The translations under genes were made by a program, and so were the position numbers. This document shows, piece after piece, positions 25,912-54,517 of a stretch of 64,000 nucleotides of DNA (positions within the stretch are counted from its first letter, which is position 1; every line of letters starts with the position of its first letter). The notes beneath the pieces are model-generated. The model saw nothing but the letters and a program-made list of their open reading frames with translations, did no database searches and was not told the origin of the DNA. Source of the DNA: Flaccisagitta enflata (Eukaryota; Chaetognatha; Sagittoidea; Aphragmophora); NCBI GenBank assembly GCA_965153355.1, contig OZ231126.1:16306001-16370000 (forward strand), in the 5' to 3' direction.

Positions 25912-26793
25912 CTTGCTTAAAAGAGAATTAAGGAGAGGTGCCATTAAAACAGGGCTAGATGTACGCTGAATGGAGTCGAAGATGTTCCTCCCTTTTTTCA
26001 CCCAGCAGGGTTCGCACTCACCACGCGACGTTCTTGGTTATTTTCCTTTGAAAAGAATCCTACAAAACACCAACTGATGAAACAGTTATCACCGACAGAG
26101 CTCCGAAATTTCTCATTATGTTCTATTTCATTTTTTTATCAAAATTTGTTCGTGTTGCGTCGTCGTTGTGTCAGTAGGCAGCATCTACAGTTTTTAACAG
26201 GATATTCTTCTCTTATGTTTTGCACCACCCATGATTCCAATGCTACTTTTTTAAGACTACGAGTTAACATGCCGGTCGGTTGATAGTTACATCCATCCGT
26301 ACTAGGTTCGGCAGTAGTTAAGGATTTCAAATTAACTGGTTAATAGTTAACTAACTACTTTTTTGCCTAGTTAACTAATAAAGTAGTTAAAACCAGCTTC
26401 CATCGTTTTCAAGCGTGAAATCTTTGGTAAGCCATATATCTCTCAGTTAAGTCATGTAATGTTTTTGAAATCTATCTTGATCATGATGGCATAATGCAGA
26501 ATAACCATGAAATTAGTTCAAATGGCAAACAATGATTGTTTCAAGATTATATCAACCTTATATCAAAGCAGGACAAACATCTAGTCCATTATTACTAAAC
26601 GAAGAGCAAAAGAATAGATTTTTCAAGACAAGTTATTTCATAGAAAGCAAAGATTATCAACATTCCTGTTAGTGAGAGAAACTATCACTTTAGAAACTTA
26701 GTCCTGCTGCATTGTAGACTCTTTCTACCCCAACTGAGGATGCAGAGGTTGTTGAACAACCATTTCCTTTTTTTTGACAGAGTAATTGATCAA

Positions 26794-27616
26794 TAGCTTG
26801 TACCTAAATGACTAAAAGCAATAAAATCAGAATTCTACATGTAGTTCTTGTTGTGGGGCTGTCTTGGGCTTCTGATGGCATCAATTTTGGTCTGAAAAAT
26901 TTGCATCTTGCTGTCCGCGCCTTACCTTGAATTTTCCTTCAGCTTATGGGAAACCAAAAATTTCAAAGTGCTTAAATCTCTGTTTTGACTGCAGATTTGA
27001 AATCTGCAGAAAAAACTGTTAATTGAAAGTGCTTTCCTTTTTTCAATATTCCTTGGGGATCATAGTCAAAATTCGTCTTAAAGATGTAAAAAAAGGTGAG
27101 TTCGGCGATTTTACATATACAGTTAAACCCCGCAATAACGGATGTCAAGGGACTAACAAATTTTATCCACTATAGGCGGATTTCCCTTATTGCCAACATA
27201 GAAATTAAAAGAAATTGACATAAAGGGACCAAGTTATAAGATCCGTTATAGGCGGATTTCCCTTACTCTTGGATCCGTTATAGCGGGGTTTAACTGTAAA
27301 TAAAAGAGAAAGGTAAGTTTTGCAAACTTTGACACTTATTTTGAGCACCTTCTAGTTGGAATATTGAAAAAAGGAAAGCACTTTCAATTATCAGTTTTTT
27401 CTGCAGATTTCAAATCTGCAGTCAAAACAAAGATTTAAGCACTTTGAAATTTTTGGTTTCCCATAGGCTGAAGGAAAATTCAAGGTAAGGCGCGGACAGC
27501 AAGATGCAATTTTTTCAGACCAAGAGTGATGTCATTGGAAGCCCAAGACAGCCCCACAATAAGAACTACTTGTGGAGCTCTGATTTTATTGTTTATTGTC
27601 ATTTCGGTACAAGCTA
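26794..27616. mobile_element. Nested hAT-like foldback element (823 bp)
   Basis: Ends TAGCTTGTACC and GGTACAAGCTA are flanked by TTGATCAA on each side (26786-26793 and 27617-27624); copy A of the host MITE has this 8-mer once. The two arms, about 250 bp each, are strongly complementary (for example CAAATCTGCAGAAAAAACTG against its complement near 27400). No coding capacity. Confidence 0.9.
27120..27296. mobile_element. pogo/mariner-like MITE nested inside 26794-27616
   Basis: Inverted ends CAGTTAAACCCCGCAATAAC and GTTATAGCGGGGTTTAACTG are bounded by TA on both sides. The CAG start and TA duplication fit Tc1/mariner or pogo elements. Length is 177 bp with no frame. Confidence 0.85.
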
Positions 27617-29688
27617 TTGATCAATGAATTAGCCAAATTGTTCAAAAATCATGAATACTTGCTTGTGATCCCATATCTGATGTCCTTTGCTTCAATAATC
27701 TAAGTTGTTGTATGAGTTATTCACAGAAAACTAAAACAAAACTTAAATGTGGAATGATTGAGTGGCAGACAGGCTTGCAGACCGATAGACTAACAGATAT
27801 AGACTTATGAACATTCAATTTAGTGCAATTGATAAATCCATATGCAATGACGTAGAATACTACATGAGATAAAAAAAGGCTTAACACATTTACTTGAGCA
27901 TTGAAAGTCTGCAGAAGAAATGGGTTTCATTGAAAGGCCCAAAAAGATAATATGGACTGAGTTCCTGACCCATTCTGGATCACTTGCCATAATCTTAAGA
28001 TGATTCCACATATTGGTGCATAAAACACTATCAGGACGTGATTTTTGTATCACGACCATTTTCAGTTTAAACTGATGCATGAAGCTTCAGTCTTGCAGAG
28101 TACAGACGCACAAATGTAATTGCAGGCACTATTTTGAACAAAAAGTAGGCCTACAAATCTATTTTCAACAGCTTAGAGTGTTTCAAAGGACTTAACAATT
28201 CAACACTTACTTTTTTTGTTTTTTAACTATTTTAACTAGTTAATTTGGTCTAGTTAACTACTACCGTTTTCGGAAAATTAACTAGTTAACTAACTAGTTA
28301 AAGTTAACTACTGCCGGCCCTAATCCGTACGTCTATCACTCTTTACCCTTGCGGCGTTGACGGGTTGTTTTCGCGGTACTATCCCTGGCTGAATTGTGGA
28401 TTATTCCATCTCATTGCACCCCCTACCCAGCCGCACGGGACGAAGGTAGTCGTGTATTCAGCCTTCTTTACAAATTACAGCACTCTTAAGTCTCAAGTTC
28501 CATTCTCCATTCTTTTTAATTGGTGGTTACTAGAAGGGCCGTGGAGAGAAATGTCATGTACATGTCCTTATTTCAATGTCGAATCGCCTTTTTGGTCGCA
28601 TTTGTCAGTCAAATTGACCGCCGCGACAATCTGTTATTGCTTATTAGTCACGTGCACGTGACTCTATGACCCACCCTGTCTGTCTGTCGGTCCGTCTGTC
28701 GGTCTGTCTGTTGGTCCGTCACGCTTAGCTTTTTTGTTGTTTTACATCATTTTAAGTCATTTTAAGTTTTTTATAAACAATTTACATTTAGTCTTTTAGT
28801 CTTTTGGTCTTTTGGTCTTTTAATCTTTTAGTCTTTTAGTTGTATGGTCTCATGGTCTTAACAATCGCACGCGTCTGTAAGGTGTTGGTCTTGTTTAGTT
28901 GCGGACTCGCAACTTTAAAACAGGCTTTGTCTGTCCGTCCATCAGTCCGTCGGTCTGTGAACACGAGTCAAAAAATGGAAAAACGAGCCCTTTGAATATT
29001 TCTTGTGTATGTTTGCGTGTTGGGCTGGGGGCCAGGGTGTGGATGGGGACTGGATGCCGCTGCCCGCCCGTTCGCAACGATATTGTGATCCCGCGTCACT
29101 TGTTCCTCACCGTGCTGCCTAGCTGTGATACGTAGGAAAAAATGACACAGCATGGCGACCTATTCTGGAGTGTTATATACACCTAGACGGATGTCCCCAT
29201 GCGTGAGACCAAAAATTCTGTTTGGATTTTGACGAGAAAACGCCGTTAAAAGCCTTAAAATGCCGTAAAATGGGCATTTTTCAACAATTTTTGTATATAA
29301 AGAGCTAAAGAATTGCCAATCTAGTCAGGTAATGGCCAAACATTAATGATAAGGCACTGATACACGATCAAGCAAAAATTTGGGTCATGCCAAAATCGAC
29401 TGGTATCATTTTTTGCCATTATATGCCGTCAAGATGGCATTTTTAAGCATTTTTGGGTGTTACTCACTTGTAGAGCACAACAGTAATTTGAAAACTGCCA
29501 GAAAAAGTGTATAAGAGCCTAAAACAAATGAATTATAAAGTTTCTCAACAGTGTTGCAATATTGTCCTGTACCGCAAAAGGTTGTAAAATGCCGTTAAGA
29601 CAGTATTTGTGGCATTTTTTTTTGGGTATTTAGGCCCATGCAACTCCTCTGCTTGTGTTGCATTTACGTGAGCATCTGTGTGCGTGCA

Positions 29689-30018
<330 letters not shown>

Positions 30019-30198
30019 TTAGGAGATTTGCTCGTGAACATGCGGTGGGAGCAATGCAAGAACGAGCCTCGGAATGCTTCATTTTGATCGAGAGTTCCGT
30101 ACTACTATCAAACACGACTTGTTTCTGATTCTGGTTTTGAAACTTAGTTAACTCAGCAAAATATTATAATGCATAAGTAGCTAAACACAGGCAGACAG

Positions 30199-30200
<2 letters not shown>

Positions 30201-30265
<65 letters not shown>

Positions 30266-30302
30266 GGACACACATCAACACACACACACACACACACACA
30301 CA
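30201..30302. repeat. (CA)n microsatellite
   Basis: A CA run with a brief interruption near 30263. Confidence 0.95.
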
Positions 30303-30354
30303 AAAAACACACGGGGAATTCATTAAATTTTTTTGCGTGTAGGTCATAAATGCA

Positions 30355-31116
30355 TGTAGAACAAGAATCTGATGCTTACTTTGGCCTATCATGAGCCAAA
30401 AAAAAAAGAAACGGTTTTTTGTGCCAAAAACAGCTATTTTTCCTAAAAAAATGGTATAAAATAAAATATTTTTGTTTTTTTTTTTACAGAAACATAAAGT
30501 ACCAATAGTGATTGATATCTAAGTGAATCTAGAACAATTTTGAATAGGTCTATGCGGTTCAAAAATAGCATTAAAGTGCTCAAAAGTGGAGAAATGACCT
30601 AAAAATTAAAAAATCGTCAAAACTGATGTTTTGGAACAGTTTCTTAGGGTAAAATATGCTGTCACTGTGAATTTCATTGATTTACTTAAAAAAACATAGC
30701 CACAATAAGCCAAAACGCAAAACGACAATATGCAAATGAGATCTCATTTGCATATTGCAGTTTTGCGTTTTTCGCTTATCACGGCCATGTTTTTTTAAGT
30801 AAATCGATGAAACTCATACTGACAGCATATTTTACCCTTAAAAACTGTTCCAAATCATCAGCTTTGACAATTTTTTAATTCTTAGGTCATTTCTCCACTT
30901 TTGAGCTCTTTAATGCTATTTTTGAACCTCATAGACCTATTCAAAATTGTTCTAGATTCACTTAAATATCAATCACTATTGGTACTTTATGTTTCTGTAA
31001 AAAAAAAGTCCAAAATATTTCATTTATACCATTTTTTGAGGAAATAGCTGTTTTTGCACACCGTTTCTTTTTTGGCTCAAGTTAATCAAAATGAACATCA
31101 GAATCTTGTTCTCTGT
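30355..31116. mobile_element. Long near-perfect palindrome
   Basis: The arms of about 380 bp meet at ATGAGATCTCAT (centre about 30741). They stay highly complementary out to GAACAAGAATCTGATG on the left and CATCAGAATCTTGTTC on the right. There is no transposase frame. It is probably a foldback MITE with (CA)n tracts on both sides. Confidence 0.8.
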
Positions 31117-31181
31117 TTAAGGTCCCCTGCAAAATCTGGATGGTCCATTTTTTATTTAAGAATGCAAGTGGGAATCCTGGC

Positions 31182-31404
<223 letters not shown>

Positions 31405-32193
31405 AGAGATGATATTGACCTAACTGTCTCAATAACTACCCTGAAAAGTGTCAGATATCCCATTTTTACGGCATTTTCTGGCCTTCCAATATCATTTTTA
31501 CAACTAAAAATTGTCTTGAATCGCTTAGAATATCTGGATGAATGTATTTTAGCACAAACTCATCATGGTTTTACTGATTTCTGACCAGCAGAGCAGTTGC
31601 ACGAGTGATTATGCTGTAAAAAAAGCTTAAAATGCCATTTTAACGGCATTTAACGACTTTTTACGGGATATTGATGAGGCCACATTGCAACGCTGTGTTG
31701 AGAAACTTTGATACATGTTTGTCTTAGCACCTAATACCCTTTTTCTGGCATTTTTGAAGCTACCGTCCTGTGATTAAAGAGAGTAACTTCCAAAAAATGC
31801 TTGAAAATGCCAGTTTGACGGCATTTTACGGCTTAAAATGATATCAAATGATGGCTGCTTGGCCTGAATTTCTGCGTGATTGTGTCTCAGTGCCATATCA
31901 ATAATGTTTGACCATTTCCTGACTAGCTTGGCTACTGCATCTCGGTTTTTTTATGGCGGACCTCCCCGGTCCGAGGAAAAACAAAAAAAAAATGGCCGTA
32001 GAGCAAAAATGCTCATACCGTTCTCTGATTCAGATTGAACGGCAACTAGCTAACTGAATTTGACACAATTTCTTACCTGCTGCAGCAATAAACAGGACAG
32101 ATTACGAGCTGCTGTGTCAACCCCATTACACTACCTCTCTCTTGGGCGCGTATATTGGCCTCTCACACCACTGCAGATATTCTGCATTGAATA

Positions 32194-32697
32194 CAGTACA
32201 ATGGGAGCAAAAACGACCAAGACTGGAGGATAGATTTATTGTATTTTCATTTCATTTATATCATAGAATATTTGAGATTTAGGCCAATTAAAGGTTGTTT
32301 TATCTAGTGAATATATTTGCAATTTTGAAAAACAAAAATCTGCTTAATTGGGTTATTTTATAGGTTTTACGGCTACTTTAATAAACAAAAGTTGTGCAAA
32401 TTCATTTTTTAGTATAACCTCAAATGGCCATAAACCTGTAAAAATAGACCAATTAGGCTGATTTTTTTTTAAAACTAAATAAGATTTTTCACCCAATTTA
32501 ATGAGATAGGTTAGAACTTCGAAAAATGGAGTCTTGATGAGGTAACGTTATAAGGGGAGGTTTGAGAGACCCAAATATATTCATTCAATACAGCAATATT
32601 TAATTGGCTTAAATCTCAAATACTTTATGATACAAATAAAATTAAGATACTTTAAATCTATCCTCCAGTCTAGGTCGTCTTTGATCCCATCGTACTG
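32194..32697. mobile_element. TA-flanked palindromic MITE (CAGTACAATGGGA ends)
   Basis: CAGTACAATGGGAGCAAA and its complement (CCCATCGTACTG at the right) are both bounded by TA; complementarity continues through GACTGGAGGATAGATTTA. Mariner-type, 504 bp. Confidence 0.8.
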
Positions 32698-33173
32698 TAG
32701 ATAATAAAGAGAAACACAATACAAAGGGTTCAGTCGTTTTTATTTCAGTTTATTAATCAACATGTTGTAAATTCTAGTGTACTGTGCTTTCTTTTGCAAA
32801 TCAAGTCAGTCTAACTATACGTTTCAAGCGTAGCATAATCGTTTTTACCGACTAAACGTCTTTCTGTCTTTAATGCTCTTACTTTGTTTGATTGGAACAC
32901 TACGGTCAAAACACGGGCGATCCAAGTTATGTTCATCAATCGATGAAATGTCACTAGTGTGAAATATTTTGAAATTTTTGTAGATACTTCAAGTTAATTA
33001 AATCAAAAAATAAGAGCCTAATGTTATCATTAATAGAAAGATTTTGATACAAAATCCTAGATAATTTCATTAAAGTTTGAACAGAGCCGTGATCGCCCGC
33101 AGTTTTACGCATGATACTCAGAATAAGAATGAAGCAAAGACCATAGAAGCTCCATTTACATCAGTAGAAATCA

Positions 33174-33322
33174 ACAAGGCCAAATACAGGACAATCCAGT
33201 TGCGGACGGTTGGGCAGGAGCAGTAATGTAAAAACCGCTCGGAGTTCAAAAATGTGATGTACCGACGTACAGACCTACCAACCGACACGGCAAGGTGTAG
33301 AGTCGCGTGCCCGCGACTAAAG
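33174..33322 (+). repeat. Short interspersed repeat, GGCCGGATAC family
   Basis: A diverged start (AACAAGGCCAAATACAGGAC), then AGTTGCGGACGGTTGGGCAG, and ending in GAGTCGCGTGCCCGCGACT. Confidence 0.6.
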
Positions 33323-33806
33323 AGCACAAAACTTGAATTTCGGCAACCAACAGAATAAGGCTCAATATAAGGTGTGAACCCACTAAAGCTGAGGCAACCC
33401 CCCCCCCCCATATAAACTAGACTTCAGTAAAAATTAGTCTTTCTTAGCGGCAAATTATAGTTTAGGAATATATAGTGGAATCAAAGGCAAATTTCCAATT
33501 TTGACTCAAATTGTAGGTTATCAATACAATATCTATGATTTTTTTGAATTCTTAAAATAGGTTTTTACAGCATTAACAGGCTGTATTTTTAATTAGAAGA
33601 TAAAACCTACAAATTGCTTTGGAAGCGTCTCTTATATTGATATAAACATTTTTTTAGCTTAAAATTATCTAAACAATGATTGGTTAAGGCTGTAGGGGGT
33701 GCTTCGGTTTTCAGGGGTTCACACCTTGTATTATGCTTTTCTCTGCACATAGTCCAGCTCATCACACAGTTACACCCCGCAATTACAAATCGACAGATCG
33801 TTTTTT

Positions 33807-33934
33807 AGGTGCGACAACGCACCTCTATAACTGGCTCTGTCCGTTGGTTGGTTGGTCGGTCGGTCGGTCTGTCTGTAACGCATTCGTTCGACGATCAACA
33901 CGTCGCACCTTATTGGCCTACTTGGCCTTGTTTT
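33807..33934 (+). repeat. Short foldback repeat, AGGTGCGAC family
   Basis: AGGTGCGACAACGCACCTCT at the left and ACGTCGCACCTTATTGGCCT at the right, with a GGTCGGTC run between. Confidence 0.65.
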
Positions 33935-34039
33935 AACTTTGTTGGCAATAACAGATACCTGTCTATAACAATCCAAATTTATCGGTGCTTTGTCATCCGT
34001 TAATGCAGGTTCTACTATTAGTTTTCTTCGGCATGCCCA

Positions 34040-34046
<7 letters not shown>

Positions 34047-34107
<61 letters not shown>
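34047..34107. repeat. (TG)n microsatellite
   Basis: A pure TG run. Confidence 0.95.
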
Positions 34108-34109
<2 letters not shown>

Positions 34110-34464
34110 ACGCGCACGCACGTGATAACCATCTGTCAGTCTGTCTGTCCATCTCATCGCCGTCCATCTAGCATAGTCACCATCACCCTCTAGATCCATG
34201 CTATATACAACAAGAATTCTTTAATCATTATGAATTTTTCACCACTATCTGGCAAAATCAGAGACAGCACGAAATTAAAAGGCATTTATTCAAAGGGCAG
34301 TTTTGGCAACACTGCTCTCGTCCAAAGTCATGCTCTTGGTGGATCCGCATTAACGACCGGGTAGCTTTTCAGATATTTAGTCGCAGACTAGCGACTCTTT
34401 AGCCTAAAGAGTTTAGGATGCATTGTCTATCTACTGGTCAGTCCTTTAGTTAGTAGGTCACATA

Positions 34465-35066
34465 CAGTGGGGTAAGTGGAATAACAGCCTAAACTGGAGG
34501 AAGGTATTAAAGTGATTTGATATCATTTGACAAATTTGATATTTGAAATATAAGTTGCTCACTTGATGCTATCGTCCCTGAGTTTTTTGGTTGCTATGGA
34601 AACCAAAATTATTTTTTTTAACATTTATAACAACTAGAATATCAATATTTTGACAAATATTATCAGGGAACATTGCTCAGAATTATATTTGCTACAACTT
34701 TCCCACAGTATGTCCTGTAAGAATATTGCTCGTTTAGCCGTTGCTAGGGAGCATCATTTAGCGGTTGCTAGGTGTGATGCCCCCTAGCAACGGCCAAACG
34801 AGCAATATTCTTACAGAACATACTGTGGGAAAGTTGTAGCAAATTTAATTTTGAGCAATGTTCCCTGACAATATTTCTCAAAATATTGATAGTTTAATGG
34901 TTATTAATGTTTGAAAAAATAATTTTGGTTTCCATAGCAACCGAAAAACTCAGGGACAAAAGCATCAAGTGAACAACCTATATTTCAAATATCAAGTTTG
35001 TCAAATGAAATTAAGACACTTAAATACCTTCCTCCAGGTTAGGCTGTTATTCCACGAACCCCACTG
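34465..35066. mobile_element. TA-flanked palindromic MITE (CAGTGGGGT ends)
   Basis: CAGTGGGGTAAGTGGAATAA and the complementary right end (CGAACCCCACTG) are both bounded by TA. The arms remain complementary almost to the centre near 34766, where GTTGCTAGG motifs face each other. 602 bp, mariner-type, non-coding. Confidence 0.85.
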
Positions 35067-35313
35067 TACACAAAAGCTGCTTTTTTGAGGCTGCGGCGCG
35101 GTTGCGATAGTTTGTTTTTGTGTACAGAGGGGAGGTTGTATGCCCATGCCCACCTGTCAGAGAGGGTATTATAGCCCCATGTCAGTTCTTTTCACCTATC
35201 GCGTCTTGTCTTTCGCACATTGCTTTTCTTCTCAATTCACCGTCGTTTCTTAGACCGTGCGCCGAACATGCCTCATTCCGCCTGAATACATTAGTAAGGC
35301 GTGAGACATTCTG

Positions 35314-35344
<31 letters not shown>

Positions 35345-35577
35345 GTTTCTGTCTCTGTTTCTCTCTTTTTCTCTCATGTACTCGTCACTGCATCAACTTT
35401 CCTACCTCAAACTGCCCTGATTTTGCTTTTGGAACTTGCTGCAGTCTGTGACATCAACTTCCGCAATCCCGTCATCCTTAGCATTTTTGGCGTACTACTC
35501 TGTATGAGAGTGGACGCAAATGACAATTTGACGTCGTGTGTGATGCAGATGATGTCAATGTTGTTTTCGACTGATAA

Positions 35578-35706
35578 ACAAAGCCGGATACATGGCAAGA
35601 CGGTCGCGGTTGGGCAGGAGCCGTAATACGAAACCGCTTGCAATTTAACAATATTTCTTACCGACCTACCGACATGGCAAGGTTTAGTTGTGTGTCCGCG
35701 ACTAAA
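35578..35706 (+). repeat. Short interspersed repeat, GGCCGGATAC family
   Basis: AACAAAGCCGGATACATGGC at the start and GTGTCCGCGACT at the end. Confidence 0.6.
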
Positions 35707-35774
35707 AACACATCATTGCATATATATTTTCCCTTAGCTTGGTGTGTGTGTGTGTCTGTCTGTCTGTCTGTCTG

Positions 35775-35881
<107 letters not shown>

Positions 35882-36198
35882 TTTCGAACCCCCATCTTCG
35901 ATTTCCTCAAACAGAGCATTTCACTTGCTCCGCTCTGCGCTTATTTTCAGTCTTCTTCAGCGAATCCCTTTCGCTCGTACATCGTCCACCTGGTTTGCGG
36001 TGTCTCTACAAATGTCTTCTGTCCCTGTTTGGTTATAAAAGGTGGATACCTAGAAAGTTTAAATCGCGCTTTTTAGCCCCGCTCCCCCGCGTCAATATTT
36101 TTGGTTCAACCCTCGCCCTCGCTCGCTTTCTCACTCTCTCACTTTCTCTCTCTCTCTCGCTCACACTCCTGCTCTCTCGCTCTCTCGCGCACACTCCT

Positions 36199-36302
<104 letters not shown>

Positions 36303-37017
36303 ACCTCCCAGTTACACATTTTCGCCTTTTCGGTTGCTTTTCGATGCCCGGGGATGCCCTCTGTCGTGTATGAGCGTCTCCATAGTTGATTTATGTGGTT
36401 GGTAACGTCTTGGACACATTGGTTCTGCTGGTTTGTCATAAAAAACAACACTTATCAACACTGGATATAAGTTGAATGTTTTTATTAGTTCAGCTTGCGA
36501 CTCATATTTCAAAAATTACCGCGAGATCCAGCCTGAGCTTTGGTGGTCCTATCCTTGATAGTTTTCTCTTGCCGTACGCCGTCGCAAACAAATTCCTTAA
36601 ATTGATCTTAATCCTTTTTTTGCTTGAAGAAGAAAAAAAAACCGCGGAGAGCATAAGCGGTCCATCTTTACACGCAATCTAAGAACCGGTCACTATTTTG
36701 AGCTATGTTTCTTGCTCAATGAACTAAAAAAAACGGTGAAAAATGCCCATTTTACGGCATTTTACGGCTTTTAACGGCGTTTTCTCGTAAAAATCCAAAC
36801 AGAATCTTTGATCTCACGCATTGGGACATCCGTCTGGTTGTATATAACACTCCAGAATAGGTGGCAATGCTGTGTCATTTTTTCCTACCTATCACAGCTA
36901 GGCAGCACGGTGTCCTGTTTGGAATTCCACTTTGCTGACTAACTAAAAGGAGAAGCCGAAATAATGTCGACATGATAAATCATTAATTGTCAACTATTAG
37001 AATAAGAAAGTGCACAA

Positions 37018-37021
<4 letters not shown>

Positions 37022-37074
<53 letters not shown>
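37022..37074. repeat. (GA)n microsatellite
   Basis: A pure GA run. Confidence 0.95.
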
Positions 37075-37076
<2 letters not shown>

Positions 37077-37265
37077 TGACAGTCTGACAGACAGAGACAT
37101 AGAGAGTGAGCGATTGGCGCACTTGAAACTGGTTCTGCGAGGGCGAGGCGAGAAATTTTACCTGCGTCCAATTTCAAATTTCAAAGAGTGACAAGTTTTG
37201 GCTGAGATAATATCTCCAGCTCTCAGAATATAAGTATCAGTACGTGTCTTGTCGTCTCAGGCTTA

Positions 37266-37366
<101 letters not shown>

Positions 37367-37715
37367 TCATTCTCGTGGATATTGTTACAAACTCGTTGAG
37401 TAATCGATAAGTCAGAAGATAACTACGTTCCAAAACGAAGAGAAACAAGAATTAGGAAAGATAAGAAAGAGAGAGAAAAAAATGACAACTTTCTTGTTAA
37501 TGAAAAGTCGTCGGTTCAGGTCGCGAGAATAGGCGGAACAACATTAAAAAAAAAACAGAAAAACGGTATTCTCAACCGAATTGTTAATGTATTCCATAAT
37601 TTTACAAATGATATTCCTGAAGATCCAAAACAAGAATTGTTGAATTTTCCTTGGCGACTGATTGATATCCTACAAACCGTAACAACTTGTAGAGGCCCTC
37701 GTCAATAAAGGAACG

Positions 37716-52593
<14,878 letters not shown>

Positions 52594-54011
52594 AACTCTT
52601 GTAACACCGTGTTAGTGAAATGGTCAATTACTACCTTGGACATAAGTATTGCAACAGCTTTAAACTAGAATAAGTTGATTCAAAGATAAAATTTTACCTA
52701 TTTTTTGTGAGATTCCTAATCCACATCAATTTTTTTTTTAATTTAGTGCAATCTTTGAATTCTCAGTCAATTCACTAAGAAACGGCGCAAAAAGCTTAAA
52801 AACATTGCTTTTTGAAAATCATGAAAAAAGGCACAAAAGTTTTTCCTGTACATCTCTACAGAAAATAGTGACAAAAAGTTCAAGAAGTGGCCTGGGAACT
52901 TGCCTGATCTCAATATAACTGAAAACCTTTGAAGTCTGATGAAGAACCTGCAGCAAAAAGAGTGCACAACATCAATCGCGGGGTTGAAAAAAAAATAGAA
53001 TAGAAGGTTTGGAGAGTCTCCAGTGGAGACAAGTCACACCAGATTACATCAAAAAACTATAGAAATTGATGGTAGTTGGGAGCTGTCATTCAGGCCCAGG
53101 GTTGCTTCACAAAATACTTATTTGCTTAAAATGATTTATTGTGTATGGTATTGGCGATTAAATGAATTTATACCCCAGGTGTTGCAATACTAATGTCCCA
53201 GGTAGTATGCAAGAAAAAGGTGATAAATCTCGCTCGGTAAAAACTCCCAACTTCAAAATCTTCGTTTTCATTTCCTCGCTTCCCAATAAGTGGCCCGTGA
53301 CTTCCGATATCATATACGTCTCCAACTGTATCCGTGTACTATGCATCCTTGGAAGTTTGTATAATGAATTATATGTAAAGTTTTGATATCCCTCCCCCCC
53401 CCCCGGCCCCTCCCTTCCTCCTCGCTCTTCATAACAGGTGTTCGAAAAAAAATTGTGTCCTTAACGAGAAGAGCTAGAAATGTGCAGTTTTTATTTTTTT
53501 ATTTTTTTTAGTATAAATTAAAAATATTTCTGCCATAGCTTGTGTGTAAGTGGCCCTTTTCAAAGCTTAAAGAGGAGATTTTAATAGGGAAACGACATTT
53601 ATCTACTGGTTTTTGCTGAAAGTTTGATTTGGGGAAGTTTTTTTACCTTGATTTACTTGGAAAATTTTATTGATAAAACAAAAAATCATACATCAAAATG
53701 TCAAATGGTACCTTGTTTGCGTTTCTACATGTGCCACAGTGTGCCTATTCAACAAAAAACCTCTACAATCTTTATTCGAACACCCGATATCATCTGGCTC
53801 AAAAATTTTGTTCCATGACAACTCGCCATTTTACTTCGTTACATGGTGAAGAGAGCGCACGGCAACAAGATTGAATAAAGAACTGAACGGAATGAAAACT
53901 ACATTGTTTCATTCTCATTTGAACGACTGTGCTACCGATCATTACCCTTACTCTCACCTCGCAAGTTGATATTCGTTATATCCGGACTTGTTTTTAGCAG
54001 ACAGCCTCATT

Positions 54012-54517
54012 CGGGTGTGTCCATAAGCAAAAGGTTTTTTGATCAGATGGTCATCATCAGGGATTGCTTAGACATTAATTTTAAGATACTTACTTTTTTT
54101 TTCCAGATTTCATTCATCTTCCGTTTTTTTCTAAATCCCCATTAGCCCCTAATTTGGATATTGTAGTGCAGCTGGTTTTGCACCCGGATTATTGATGACA
54201 AGGAAAAAAATCAAAACACATTGGTTTTTTTATTCTTTATACTTTAAAAAATAGTTTAAATTTTTTGCTTTTATACAAGATGATTTAGTAATAAAAAAAA
54301 ACATAATTTTCAAAATGATTAATTAGTCTCATTTTCAACAAAACTGGGTGCAGTCGCTAAAAGTATACATATTTTTGACATTCTCTATATGTGCTAAAAA
54401 ACGGAAGATGATTGAAATTAAAAAAAATAAAAATGGTAAGTGTCTTGTAATTAGTGTCTACATAGTCCCTAATGATGATGAGCTGATCAAAAGAACTTTT
54501 GCATATTGACACACCCG
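54012..54517. mobile_element. Palindromic MITE with ~11-bp target duplication (MULE-like?)
   Basis: Inverted ends CGGGTGTGTC and GACACACCCG, with complementary arms (TTTTGATCAG, ATCATCATCAG-like). The flanks ACAGCCTCATT (54001-54011) and ACTGCCTCATT (54518-54528) differ at one base. A 9-11-bp duplication is typical of Mutator-like elements; the assignment is tentative. Confidence 0.6.

Larger units (their letters stand above)
26303..28322 (-). mobile_element. hAT-type MITE, copy B, interrupted by a nested element
   Basis: The same family as 23612-24801 but reversed, flanked by ATCCGTAC on both sides (26295-26302 and 28323-28330). Without the 823-bp insert at 26794-27616 and its extra 8-bp duplication it is 1189 bp, matching copy A. 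The two copies are near-identical over their length, so they moved recently. Confidence 0.9.

Noticed and set aside
25645-26001. 118-codon continuous reading of the Ly6 exon 1 frame to its first stop
   Set aside because: Beyond 25725 it runs through a consensus splice donor into intron; the spliced form restores the terminal Ly6 cysteines and the CN motif.
28365-28661. 98-codon frame after MITE copy B
   Set aside because: No splice context, no recognisable motif and ordinary chance length.
53162-53386. 74-codon frame
   Set aside because: Short, with no motif or neighbouring exon; probably chance.
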